Assembly (NCBI GenBank): GCA_019096065.1
Contig: JAGUCH010000001.1
Coordinates: 11,780,001-11,844,000, forward strand
DNA: 64,000 bases
Source of the DNA: Paracyclopina nana
Taxonomy: Eukaryota > Arthropoda > Copepoda > Cyclopoida > Cyclopettidae
Direction: 5' to 3'
The translations under genes were made by a program, and so were the position numbers. The notes below the pieces were generated by a model. It was given only the letters and a program-made list of their open reading frames with translations, made no database searches and had not been told where the DNA came from. Shown piece after piece: positions 51,901 through 62,074 of the stretch; position 1 is the stretch's first letter, and each line of letters opens with the position of its first letter.

Positions 51901-54900
51901 CAAACGGTCGTTTTCAGCCAGCAGCTCAGCAACTTTGGCTCTCATGGACTCCAACTCAGCTGACACCTCATTTATAGAGGCCTCGTACCTTTTCCTTTCG
52001 ATGGCAACTCTTGCCTCTTCTTGCTTTTCATCCCAGCTTTTGTGCTCAGGTAATGATTTAATGCTCAGTTTAGGCCTCTCAAAGAGGCTGTTAACAAAGG
52101 GCTCTGTCTTTTGAGTCAAGTTTGTCCTTGGAGAGCCCAAAAGTGGAGGGTTGGATTGGAGAAATTGAGAGGATGGCCTTCTTGACCCATCTTTAGGTTG
52201 AAACAGCTGAAGTGATCCAGTCTGATTGACTGCCAAAATGCTGCCATCTGAAGAAATGTCACACCTCCAGAGACCTCCAGTGTCATGATGGAAAAAGTGG
52301 CAGCTCAAAGATTGCGTTTTTTCTTCCAAATTGGCAGAGTGGTAAGAGAAAAATCCATCCCTTCCAAATAAAGCCAAATATCCAGCCTTAGAGCGAGCCT
52401 AATGGTAAATAGCAAATCAGCTGACAAGTTGTGTGGGTTAATTTTACTAACTTTTGTGATCTTATGCAAGTCCATTTGGTGCTCGGTGTCAGCTTTCGCA
52501 GTAGGAGTCAGCTTCGCTGCGTTGCCTTGCTCCATAACTTTGAACTTGGCCAGAATTTTCCTCCTTTGAATTACGGTGAAGAAAAATTTGGCATTTTCGC
52601 TGAGACAGATGCCGGAGCATCGCATTTTCAATTGCAGCATGCAGCTAATTTGCAAGCTTTTTTGCCCCTTATCCACCATGAAAATCGCCACCATGTCACC
52701 TGAGAACTTAACCCGTTCTCCCTCATTGATAGCACCTGGCTCTTCTGACGGCGTTGATGTTAAGCAAATGATAGTTTTGTTAACAAATGAAAGGTCCAGT
52801 AAATGGCCTTCAAATGCAGAGGAACAGCAAATTTTTAAGTACTTGTCACCATCATCTTCATCCAATTTGATTGGGAGATTAGCTAGGTCTCCTTCCAGTG
52901 ATGAGGACGAGGCTGAGCGGGCAATTTCAAAGCTAGGCTGAAATTTGGGCTTTCTAGCTCCTGTTGAACCTAAAATTCAATTTGAGATGTCGCACTTTTT
53001 GGCAACGCAATTCTTACTTTTAGCTGGTGGGGTGATTTTCTCTCCGCCAGATGTCACTTGGATGTCGCATAGAAAGATCTTGCCGAAATCAGCTCCACCG
53101 ACGACAAGAAAGTGGCCCAAATTGTCAAACTCTCCGAAATCCAATTCATGAGCATGAACGCGACTTTCATCGAAGATAGTAGCTGAGACTTCCACTATGG
53201 GCTCCCTGCTCACGTTCAGATCAACTTCCTCATCATCTCCACTGAACTCGCTATCTTCATCTGGTAATGGTGGGGGCGGCAGTATTTTAATCGATACTGC
53301 AACGCTTAAAATACGACCATCTGCCGTGAGTACGAAGAAAATGGGCAGCTTGGGATGGGGCAATAAATGCCTACACTCCATTGGTAAAGTCATGTGCCAA
53401 GCCTGGAGCAATGTTCGTGAAGGTTATTCCGTGCGTTAAAAAAGTTTTTTATGCTGCTGCTTATTACCTCTTCCTTGCTTTTCACAGAAAAAAGCTGGAT
53501 GCAATTATTGATGTCCAAAGCGGCAAAATGGCTGCTTGCAGGCTGAATGAAGGCCGCTGCAACAAACCTTTTCTTTTCTGCTCTCTCCCAAACCAATTGT
53601 GACACCACAGAATTCTCAGCTGATTGAATTTGCAAAATATTTCCCTGTTGATGGTAAATAATTAATTAGAGCGGATTGGTATGAAAATAATCCCATGCTT
53701 TTACCGATGGAGTCCATCCTATAAATCTGTAGGCAAGATGGAAATCTTGCAGATTTAAAGAGGTATGACTCAAGGCTACTTCTTTTAAGGTCGTTGCTTG
53801 GGGAAGTAGTCCTTCGATTTTGACGACAGAAATGCTATCAGGGAAAATAAGCAAGAGTCCCTCGAAATTGGCTTTAATAAAGACGTTCCTCTTGATGGGA
53901 GGCTTCAATTTTCTCTCCAGTGTCTCATCCAACAGCAAGCATTTCGTAGTTTTTTTCTCATAGTCAGTCTGAGAAGCAAACACGTTGGAGCAATATCTGT
54001 TTCTCATTCATCGGGTTTTTTACCTTGAAAATAGCCCCTTTTGAGGTCAATATGAATAGATGAGAAGGAAAGGCCCAGGTCGCTGTTATATGAGGTCCGG
54101 CCAAAGTTTCATCAAATTCTGGAATGGGCTCAGTCAAGAGCCTCATATCATTGCCACACTTTTTCACAGTCCACACAGACTAGTAGAGTACAAATGTTTT
54201 TTTTTTAAAGGAAGTGCTCAAAAAAAAGTATAAAGCTCACTCACAAGAGGCCCATTGAAGGTTTCAGTGAGCAGCAGCTTTTGTGCTTTTGGTCCGGAAC
54301 TGGGGCAAAAACTCAAATTGGTGGGTCCCTTAAATATAAGTTAAATTCATGGACTAAAATGCTATGCTCAGATTTTTCCGTATACTCCTATGGACGTTTC
54401 CATTGAATGAAGTGTGGTTCCACTCTTCCAATTCCACAAGGTAAGTTTGTAGTCTGGTACCCCCGACAGCCCGATTAAATAGCAGTCATGATTAAAGCAA
54501 AGTGCTATGTATTCCAGTTTTGCATCTCCTAGATACGCATAAATTACAATAACTTTAAGATCAGATGGGAAGCCTATTGTTGTGATTGATCTCATGTGCT
54601 TCTTTGGCATCATGGATGATAAACATTCCACTGACAAGCTTGGCGTGTGCCTTGTCGTGATACTTGTCCTTCAAGTACCGATGCAACATGGACAAGTATT
54701 TCATTTGGGTCTCTTCAATCAGTTTAAGGTCATTAAGTTCACCAATGATGAGACCATCAGTGCAAAACACCATCGTTAGAGTGATCAAAACAAGCTGAAC
54801 CTTGTCAAAATTCAAATCTTCCTCGTTCCTCAGCCAATCATTGATATTCTAAAACAATCAAGCTATCATCTTTTTCCAAGATAAAAAACTTCAGCATAAT

Positions 54901-57900
54901 TGAATTTTTCCAATGCTAGTACTTATGATTTTTGTGAGACATTATGAAAAGCTTCAATTTCTATAAAAGCTTTTTTTAAAATTAGGAAATAACCTCTGTG
55001 ATTTTTCGATGCTTCTCCTCATACTCAATGTGACGAGCCCATGGGGACGAGTAGAGAATATCGTAATTGTAGATCAAGTACTTGTCATTCAGCTTCATGT
55101 CCTCCATTTCACGGAGGACAAGCTCAACGCTGGTCGACAAATGGCGATTGGCCATGCCATAGGAGAGGAAATCGGTCATGAAAGCATCAATGTCTCCTTG
55201 CTAAACTCAAAGATCATTACAGTTGCAACGATTACAATGTAAGGATCACCTTGCAAATCAAGGACTGGTACAAGCCCACCAATCTGGACACATTGTGCCT
55301 GGCCAAAATGTGAGCATCCTTCAAATTGTGCATGTTGTGGATCCTGAACATACGGAAGAAGACCTCTGTCACCGCATACTGGTCCATGGCCTCGAAAAAC
55401 TTGACCTCTTGAAAGGAGAAAGGCCGGCCTTTGAAGCTGTGGTCAAAGCTGGACCTCATGATGGCCAAATCTGAGGCATACATTTGGTAGTAGAGCCTTT
55501 TGAAAATCTCCATGGTGACATCGTAGAGTAGCTCAGTGTGCTCCTTCTCATCTTTGCTGAAGTGGGCCACCAATGGCCTTCTCACCACAGAAGCTGCAGC
55601 CTTGCACGTGGACCTTTGAATCATTCGTTGGCACCTCTCTTCCTCTGAGAGCACCCAGCCAATTTTCATGCCAACCTCTGTGCACTTGTCAAACCTGCAC
55701 TTCTTGCAGCTTTTCCTGGATTTTGAGTCTACAGGACAGCTAGCTTGCTGGGCATCAAGGGCCACTGGGGCCACGCAACTGAACCACTTGTACTGCCTGG
55801 ACTGTACCGATCGTCTGAAGAAGCCCCTACAGGAAATGCATGTTCGGGCCCCATAATATATATGCTTGCCTGCAGGGGCAGCACACACTTTGCAAAGTTG
55901 AGGCTGCTTAATTATTGAGGAGGAGGCCATTTTCTTTATCTAGCAATTCTTGATAAGCTAAATCTCGACAAGCAAGCAAAAACCGGATTGGACGTGCTGT
56001 ACGCTAACAAATCCCTGATATTTGTTGACAATTGCCTATTTAACAATTTGCTGATCAGCCCCTCCCAGTGCAGTGGTACTACTTTGCTGGCTAATTGCGT
56101 TGTTAACTGTATCATTTATAAGCATGTCATCATAATCCTTATGACTTGCATCATTAGATAAAAGCAAAAAATGAATGTTCCAGAGCCTGATCACTCAAGA
56201 GATAACGCTACAGTGAGGTAAAAAGTGGACACTTTATTTATATGGTGGTGATTTTAAACATGCCACTTCCCATAGTGCTCAGCCAAACAGGCCAGGTCCC
56301 ACTTCAAAGTACGCCCTAGCTCGAGCGGACAAGTTGTGTAGTGAGTTTTAGATACTCGCGTTTTGAGTGAATCTTAAAGTTGAACGATGGAGCCTGATAT
56401 TTTACTTAGTGCTGCAGACGAGAGCTTCCTCGAACAACTGCTTTTGCGTCCGGATTCCGGATACTCAAGTCAACAAATCAACCCATTTGAGTGCCCAGTC
56501 TGCGGAAACGAGGCTGGGAAGCATACGCATTATGGTGGCCGAGGCTGCTCCAGTTGTAGGGCCTTTTTCCGCAGATCAGTGCAAAATCAGTCATTCGAGA
56601 AATTCAAATGCACTTCCTATTCCGGAAATGGCAGCAGGTGCAAAATCGACTCAAAATCCTGGAAATCCTGCAGGTTTTGTAGGTTTCAAAAGTGCCTTGA
56701 GAGCGGGATGAACCCTGCGTGGGTATTAAATGATGTCGAGAGGAAAATAAGGCAGGAGAAAAGGACAAAAAAGGCTGTTATCCTCCGGACTCCAGACTCG
56801 ATACTGACTGAAGATGAACTCGGCCTATTCACGCATAACAGCCAAAGATGGCGTGACCATTTCACCCAATCTTTACAAAGATTCTACGCATTTAATCCGG
56901 AGGTATTCAGGACCATGATCACATGCCTGTACCAGAGATCACTGATACCCTATGAAACTTTGATGATCATGCAGCAGACAGTGATGAGAATTGTGACCAC
57001 ATACTTTGCTGGCTCCGCCGAGATTACCAGACTCACACTGAGTGACCAGAACACAGTACTGAACACCAATGTGGCTCTCATGTGGAACACAGCCACCAGT
57101 GTGATCCTTGGGAACGTACATCAGCCTCGTGGAATTGCACTATTGATGGACAAAGTCATGAGTGACACCAGTGAGGAGTTTCAGGGACTGAGGCAAATAT
57201 TTGAGGAGCTTGATATTCAACACAACATGCCTCAGAGAGGCCTTGAGTATAACCAGGTGTACAGATCGCCATGGGCACCTAGTATCATCCTTGAAGAGAG
57301 GCACAAGGAGCTCACCAAGAAGATTGGCCAATGGCCAGTTGAAGCTTTTGAGGACAACATTGCCAAAGTTGATCCCATCATGATGTATCTTTTGTCGCAC
57401 ATTTTGCTCTATAACACAGACTTTTTGCAGCTTGAGCAGCCTGGAACTGTAGGCTCCATTCAAACCAAGTACTTGACCATGTTGCATCGCTATTTAAAGG
57501 CCAAGTTTAGAGAAGAGGCCAATAACTTGCTTGGCAGAGGAATCATGATTGCAAGCCTCACAAGAGAGTCTTACGAGATTCAGAAGAATAGGCTTCCAGT
57601 TTAAAATATTTTTGGATTAACCATTTTTTGCAACTCTTTAGCTACACTAAATAGAAATAAACCAAATTCTGGGCTTACCTTTAAGACTAGTAATGTTCAA
57701 AGGATCTGCGTAACGATACACATGTATCTGAGGCGACGGGGGTCCAATGTCACTCCAGGCCAAAATTCCGAGGTCATCACGGCCTCCAATAACCCCAACC
57801 CCTTGATTACTGTTGGGCACGAGCAGCCTCGATTTACCTGTCCTCAAAAAGACAAACTTGATGTGAGTTCGATTATGGATGGCGATGACATCCTCAGAAA

Positions 57901-58174
57901 CGGGGCAAATTGCCCCAGTGGAAATGTCCTCCACTGGTACCGTGCTTGATATTGAGTCCATGCTTGTGAAAAATGAGGACGAGCTCTTCTTCGATTGCAG
58001 CCTTGACTTTTTAGATTCTCCCACGTCATACCCATAAATGTAACCACCGTCAGCCCACCGTTTTCCTTCTAGCACAAGCTCCACCTCATTTTGGAGGGTG
58101 GGCGTGGCATCAAGAGCCTCCACACCCTCCTCTTCTCCTTCTTGAAAATCATCTTCCTCTTCCTCCTCAAACAT
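48928..58174 (-). CDS. CFAP43: CFAP43 (WDR96), axonemal WD-repeat/coiled-coil protein, 14 exons
   Basis: Exons, minus strand: 58174-57679, 54528-54386, 54328-54245, 54179-54024, 53968-53705, 53644-53468, 53402-53018, 52969-52452, 52398-51803, 51717-51306, 51253-51034, 50880-50448, 50347-50153, 50095-48928. All 13 introns are GT-AG with matching phases, giving 1748 aa (human CFAP43 is about 1665). Residues about 20-800 are WD-like blades, with matches such as ILAWSD...IHVYRY...LKG, YKLTLWNW and SVWTVKK. The rest is long coiled coil with KVWDDMEVKGRS and a C-terminal SFPSL. CFAP43 and CFAP44 form the tether of inner-arm dynein f/I1 in motile axonemes. CFAP44 is the main alternative, but the IHVYRY/LKG spacing and the MEVKGRS motif favour CFAP43. 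The start is an acidic MFEEEEEDD; a donor near 58443 hints at a 5' untranslated exon. Intron 1 hosts two nuclear-receptor genes. Confidence 0.93.
54561..55930 (-). CDS. Nuclear receptor A (divergent, lineage-specific type), 3 exons
   Basis: Exons 55930-55250, 55200-54994 and 54848-54561; both introns are phase 0 and the protein is 391 aa. The DNA-binding domain spans residues 13-88, with zinc ligands at 13, 16, 31, 34, 52, 65, 75 and 78. The P-box is CISCRGFFRR instead of the usual CEGCKGFFRR. The D-box loop C52-x12-C65 is longer than the usual x5. The ligand-binding region includes FFEAMDQYAVTEVFFRMFRI, SPWARHIEYEEKH and YLSMLHRYLKDKY, paralogous to NR-B (SPWAPSIILEERH; YLTMLHRYLKAKF). It should act as a nuclear transcription factor; ligand and targets are unknown, and I cannot assign a standard NR subfamily. 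The start has a good context (AAAATGG). The gene is nested on the same strand inside CFAP43 intron 1, and its stop lies 32 bp before the host acceptor. Confidence 0.9.
55931..56386. promoter_or_regulatory. 456-bp divergent intergenic region between the two nuclear receptors
   Basis: The two receptor start codons face away from each other across this interval, so the promoters are adjacent or shared. On the minus strand TATAAA lies at 56115-56120, about 185 nt from the NR-A ATG. On the plus strand an AT-rich stretch, TTTATTTATA, lies near 56233. Neither is validated. Confidence 0.5.
56387..57604 (+). CDS. Nuclear receptor B (divergent, lineage-specific type), intronless
   Basis: Single open frame of 405 aa with start context AACGATGG. 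The DNA-binding domain covers residues 36-108, with zinc ligands at 36, 39, 54, 57, 75, 85, 95 and 98. The P-box is CSSCRAFFRR and the D-box loop is C75-x9-C85 rather than the usual x5. A hinge rich in Arg/Lys (IRQEKRTKK, 121-129) and a ligand-binding domain follow. NR-A is clearly a paralogue: shared HYGGRGC/YYGARTC, SKSWKSC/SKSRKSC, SPWA and LHRYLK motifs. The protein ends KNRLPV without a recognisable helix-12 activation motif. It lies antisense within CFAP43 intron 1. Lack of introns, against two in NR-A, suggests a retrocopy or intron loss. C-x-S-C-R-A receptors are known from lineage-specific expansions in crustaceans and hexapods; the exact family is unassigned. Confidence 0.92.
   Translation: MEPDILLSAADESFLEQLLLRPDSGYSSQQINPFECPVCGNEAGKHTHYGGRGCSSCRAFFRRSVQNQSFEKFKCTSYSGNGSRCKIDSKSWKSCRFCRFQKCLESGMNPAWVLNDVERKIRQEKRTKKAVILRTPDSILTEDELGLFTHNSQRWRDHFTQSLQRFYAFNPEVFRTMITCLYQRSLIPYETLMIMQQTVMRIVTTYFAGSAEITRLTLSDQNTVLNTNVALMWNTATSVILGNVHQPRGIALLMDKVMSDTSEEFQGLRQIFEELDIQHNMPQRGLEYNQVYRSPWAPSIILEERHKELTKKIGQWPVEAFEDNIAKVDPIMMYLLSHILLYNTDFLQLEQPGTVGSIQTKYLTMLHRYLKAKFREEANNLLGRGIMIASLTRESYEIQKNRLPV
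57656..57661 (+). terminator. Poly(A) signal of nuclear receptor B
   Basis: AATAAA 51 nt after the stop codon at 57604. Cleavage 10-30 nt downstream would fall on the antisense of the CFAP43 exon 1 donor, at about 57671-57691. Confidence 0.65.
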
Positions 58175-59699
58175 TTTTCTCTGTATTGATCAAACTGCAT
58201 AGATTTTACTTAGAAAGCTTATGGAGCCAACAAACAGTAACGAGCTGTTAAATGGATATTTGATTGTGCTTGAATACGCTTTAATAAAAAAGTTTTTTCA
58301 AATGTTCTGTACCTATGCAGATCATTTTTAAAAGAAAAGTTATGCGACTTCAAAATTATGAAAGTGCAAATAATAGATACCAATAGTAAAGCTTTCTTCC
58401 TTACTACAGCTCTAACAATAGGGCAAAAGTAAGAATTATCTTACCTGGATCTGTAGCCCCAAACTTGAAATTTTTCAGCCTTCAAGGGCCCTAGAGTAAA
58501 CTCATATAAACGAGAGCTTAGCTCTAGGTCTCCAAGCTCGTTTAAATGGCTTTCTGCTTATTTTCCCCAGGTTCGCGAAATTGCCGTGCGGCGAGCGACA
58601 CTGCGATAGCGGTGAAGGATAAACAATAATTGCTCAATGCTCAGCTCAACTGCTGCTCAGCTAAGCTGAGTGCTGTGCTAGTAAGCCATGGGGAGCAAAA
58701 GACAGACAAAATGCAATAGATGGTGCTGATTTTTTGGTTCTTTGGCGTACGAGTAAGCGTGCGTAGCAATTGCAGCAAAAATAGCGCTTCGAACAAAAAG
58801 TAAACAAAAAGTTTTTTAGAGTTGTAGGCAACAAAATGACAAAGAAAGCTCTCTTTTTGAGCTTGTAACAGTACAATTGATTCAAGGAACAGAATGGTAC
58901 CATTTTGAGCAAGATTAATGAAAGTCAAGAAATTTTGGATCATGAGTCACATCATATCCAGACCTGAGCATGAAGGATCGAATAAGAAAAAATAGCCTTA
59001 CTTTTGGCAGCTCCACTCTGTGTGAGTTCAAAACAAACAAGTTCATCTAGTGTGGGTTCAATAAAAAGAGCAGTTTTTTTGACAAATTAGCCATTTCTTG
59101 CAATGAATTGAGGAAAAAGAATTTTCTGGTAATCATGATGGCCATGCTATAGTTGTTGTACTGACATGGCAAAAGCTAAGAAAATTGGAAAAAGCCAGCC
59201 CAAAAGTGGTGAATTGTCCGTAATTTTTAGAAATAGTCCTCAAAAACTTGATAATATCTTTGAATCTAGGGCTTTGAAAATAGGTATATTTAGCATAGGA
59301 AATCTTTTAAACTACAAGTAGTTTAGAGAACCAAGGAGAACCAAAAGATACTGCACCTCTATTCAGAGAACCAGCCAATTTTAATTGCGAGTCCACCTAG
59401 ACAAGGCAGTTCTCAGCCCTCCATGGTTTCAACTAAAATCCGCTAGCAGAAATTTGGTACTTCTAGTTTCGCCCTATAGCAGAGCAGTAAATTAATAGAG
59501 TATATCGTCCTCAGCAACAGCTGATCTTTTTTAGGAAAAAATTTTCTAAGCTAAGGCCGTAGGGCTGAAACTACGGCTCCGATCGGAAGGAAAAGTTGAG
59601 GTGATTATTGTTTTTCGACAAAATTGGCAAATACCTATAAAAATAAAAATAGCTTTCTGTTACGTAAAAAACGTGAAATATGTAAAGGCAAAAGCAAGT
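58175..59699. other. 5' flank of CFAP43, no further gene seen
   Basis: On the minus strand CCAG|GTAAGAT near 58443 is a plausible donor for an untranslated first exon of CFAP43. The upstream sequence lacks an in-frame ATG. No convincing X-box (RFX site) was found. Near 59555-59577 a 7-bp stem GCCGTAG/CTACGGC with an 8-nt loop occurs. No coding sequence recognised. Confidence 0.45.
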
Positions 59700-59734
59700 C
59701 AGATTTTGCGAATAGGTTCTGGAAAGAGTTGATA

Positions 59735-60310
59735 CCTCAAGCGGGAAACCATACTAAGACCTAAGTTTTAATACCTACGTGCTGTTTACGTTTTACGACC
59801 TAAGAACATATTTTTAATACCTAAGGCGGAGTAGCTGGAGCCAACTTTATACCTGTGTTTTAAAATCTAATGGGGTCTGTTTTAAGATCTAATGGCCAAT
59901 TTTTGTAATTTTGCGATACAGGCATTGCGTGTAGTGGTATCTAAGCCCAAAACCCCTTGTGTTAGGGAAAATTTCCAAAAATGAATCTCTGCTTGCCTGT
60001 TCAAAATCAGCTGAAGCTGAAGACGTGAAAAGTTGGGACACAAAACTCTAATAGCCTAAAAAGTGATTGGTACATAGGCTTAGTTTTTCCATCCATCAGT
60101 GCAATAGCAACAGGACTCTAACATTTGCATCAATATAGGAGTTGAAAAGATTGCCCCCGATTTTAGATCGAAAAACTCAGGTGAACATTACTTACAAATC
60201 TTCCATTTAGATGTTAAAACGACACCTTTAGGTCACAAAACAGACGCCATTAGATCTTAGAACTTAGGTTTTAAAATGGACCCCTTTTTAGGTCAGAGTA
60301 CTGGTACCCC
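59735..60310. repeat. Inverted minisatellite: ACCTAAG-type units left, TTAGGT-type right
   Basis: Left part, about 59735-59895: repeated ACCTAAG/ATCTAATGG phrases spaced about 15-25 bp. Right part, about 60200-60305: the reverse complement forms, CCATTAGATC and CTTAGGT. The pattern resembles a foldback element whose arms are short tandem repeats. It is degenerate and the edges are uncertain. Confidence 0.5.
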
Positions 60311-60889
60311 CTCAAGCATCACCAACTTGATTGAGGAACTGGTGCGAAAAAAAGAAATGAAAATTGTTTTTCCCTCTATGCTCGATCAAATGTTCGAGGA
60401 GATGCTGCGCAGCATGAGAAAATCCTAGATAAGTATATCAGCAAAAAATATGGCTACTTGTTGGTTAAAATATCAATATCTAGTTACTAATTGAGTTGGT
60501 TCCCGAATGATAGAATTAGATTGTAATCCGGATTAGAGATTTGAGCCCCCATTAAACTGCAGAACATGTCCCTTTTTATTGAATTAATGCTTTAAATTCT
60601 TAACACATGTCTTCAAGCAGAAGTGTGGCACAAGAAAGTTTGCAAGCTAGAGCAGTGATTCTTCTGATTGGATATACCCCAAAAAAGTACCTGCAGAGCC
60701 CAAAAAAAGCATTTATATTTCAAAAGTATATTTATTAACCGCTCTGTATGAATAAAGATATGCATTAGATGATTTAGATGGCTTAGATGATCATCTTTGT
60801 CAATTGTATCATTTTTAGGCCAAAAATAAATTCTGTGCTCATGTGTGGCGTAAATGTAGTAGGTTATTTTAGTACTGATGGAACGAGTT

Positions 60890-61320
60890 TTAGCTTTGCT
60901 AGAAAGCTTGAAACTAAAACCAAGCTTGAGCTACATGCACAAAAAGCTTGGGATTGCTCCAACCATTGAAAAACTTGAAAAAGCTTGAAGTCCAAAAAAT
61001 ACAAAGCTTGAAAAAGCTTGACACTAAAAAATTGCCAAACTTATCCATTTTTAATTAAAAGAAAAAAGGGCTGATTTCAAAATTATCAAATACCTAAGGG
61101 AATGCAGTTCTGAAATTAAAGTTAAAGCTATTTCTGTAATTTTTGAGTTTTTTTGTAATTTTAAAAAATCGGAATTTGTTTTGTTAAAATGCTTAAAAAG
61201 TAGAAAGCAGCATGAAAAAAGCTTGAAGTGAGAAATTTTGAGCTTGAAAAAGCTTGATAATCATTTTGAAAAACTTAGGATTGCTCTAACACCTTTCGAA
61301 AAGCTTGATCAAGCTGAAAA
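60890..61320 (+). repeat. Cluster of AAAGCTTGA-type short repeats
   Basis: About a dozen copies of AAGCTTGA or its variants, many as CTTGAAAAAGCTTGA, in two groups (60898-61025 and 61205-61320) with an AT-rich gap. AAGCTT is itself palindromic. No coding potential. Confidence 0.6.
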
Positions 61321-61804
61321 ATTTCGGCTCGTTCCATCTCTATATTTTAGACAATCACTAAGCTAAATCAAATATGCTGGCTTTTGAAATAGTGCTACTC
61401 ATAATACATGGCTCTATTTAAACCAGCATTTAGGAAAAGTAATCTGTACGATTATAATTAAATCATGCATGTTATGGAAAGGACCATCCAAAAATTCTTA
61501 TTAATGAACAAAATTAATGAATCTAATTGAATTTTATTGTAAAAAAGTATTTTAAAAGTTGGGTTTGTTTTGGCTAACTTCTCTTGCTTCATGATAAATG
61601 CATTTATCAAGCTTTGTAGAATTTAGGAAAAGCACAGTTTAGTTTGAAAATTCTGATGAAACTCTTAATTTCGATTTCGTTTTTTAATACATATTTTTAC
61701 ATAGAAGGGTCAAATGGCAGGTGGAATATATCTAAAAAAATATTTTTGGTTAAGCTTTAAAGTGGCTCAGCAGCTAGTTGCAATCCTCAAAATTAGTCCA
61801 AATA

Positions 61805-61881
61805 CAGCCTGATTCAGAGAATTGTAAACACTTTAGTGGTGGCCCATTTTTGAAGTGATCGCAATTCCATGAATCAGTCTG
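61805..61881. mobile_element. Possible miniature palindromic element related to the MITE at 41.7 kb
   Basis: The left half CAGCCTGATTCAGAGAATT is preceded by TA and is matched, imperfectly, by the reverse complement of the right half ending GAATCAGTCTG. Its end sequence resembles the TIR of the element at 41699-42277. Confidence 0.4.
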
Positions 61882-62074
61882 AATAGATGACAGCAAAAAA
61901 TTATCTATGTTTATGCATCTTGTTAACCAAGGAGATTGGTTGTACAAATATAGGTGACGAAGATGATTATCTTAATAGGGTGTTCATCTATGCCTCGTTT
62001 CCTTAAAATCTTACGACAGCCTTAAACGAAATGCTTAAGTTTTCGTACTTCTGATTAATCAAAACACTTCGGAC

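Larger units (their letters stand above)
54529..57678 (-). other. CFAP43 intron 1 (3150 bp) hosting two nuclear-receptor genes
   Basis: Donor AAAG|GTAAGC at 57679/57678 and acceptor CTAG|GAGATG at 54529/54528. The junction rebuilds a glycine codon (g + ga) and joins TSLKG to DAKLEYIAL, which aligns with the WD region of CFAP43. The other twelve introns are 48-153 bp, so this one is at least twenty times larger than most, nearly all of the excess being the two receptor genes. Confidence 0.9.

Noticed and set aside
54368-54637. Continuous minus-strand frame running from NR-A 3' sequence into CFAP43 exon 2
   Set aside because: The part before 54528 is intron/NR-A sequence in a different frame from the receptor; the exon starts at the CTAG acceptor.
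48928-58174. CFAP44 (WDR52) as the identity of the large WD/coiled-coil gene
   Set aside because: CFAP44 shares the WD plus coiled-coil layout, and the PDYKLTLWNW match fits both. The LAWSD...IHVYRY...LKG segment, SVWTVKK and the MEVKGRS motif in the coil fit CFAP43 better.
58820-58835. RFX X-box upstream of CFAP43 (GTTGTAGGCAAC)
   Set aside because: Only the GGCAAC half fits the consensus, and it lies 650 bp upstream of the start; too weak to call.
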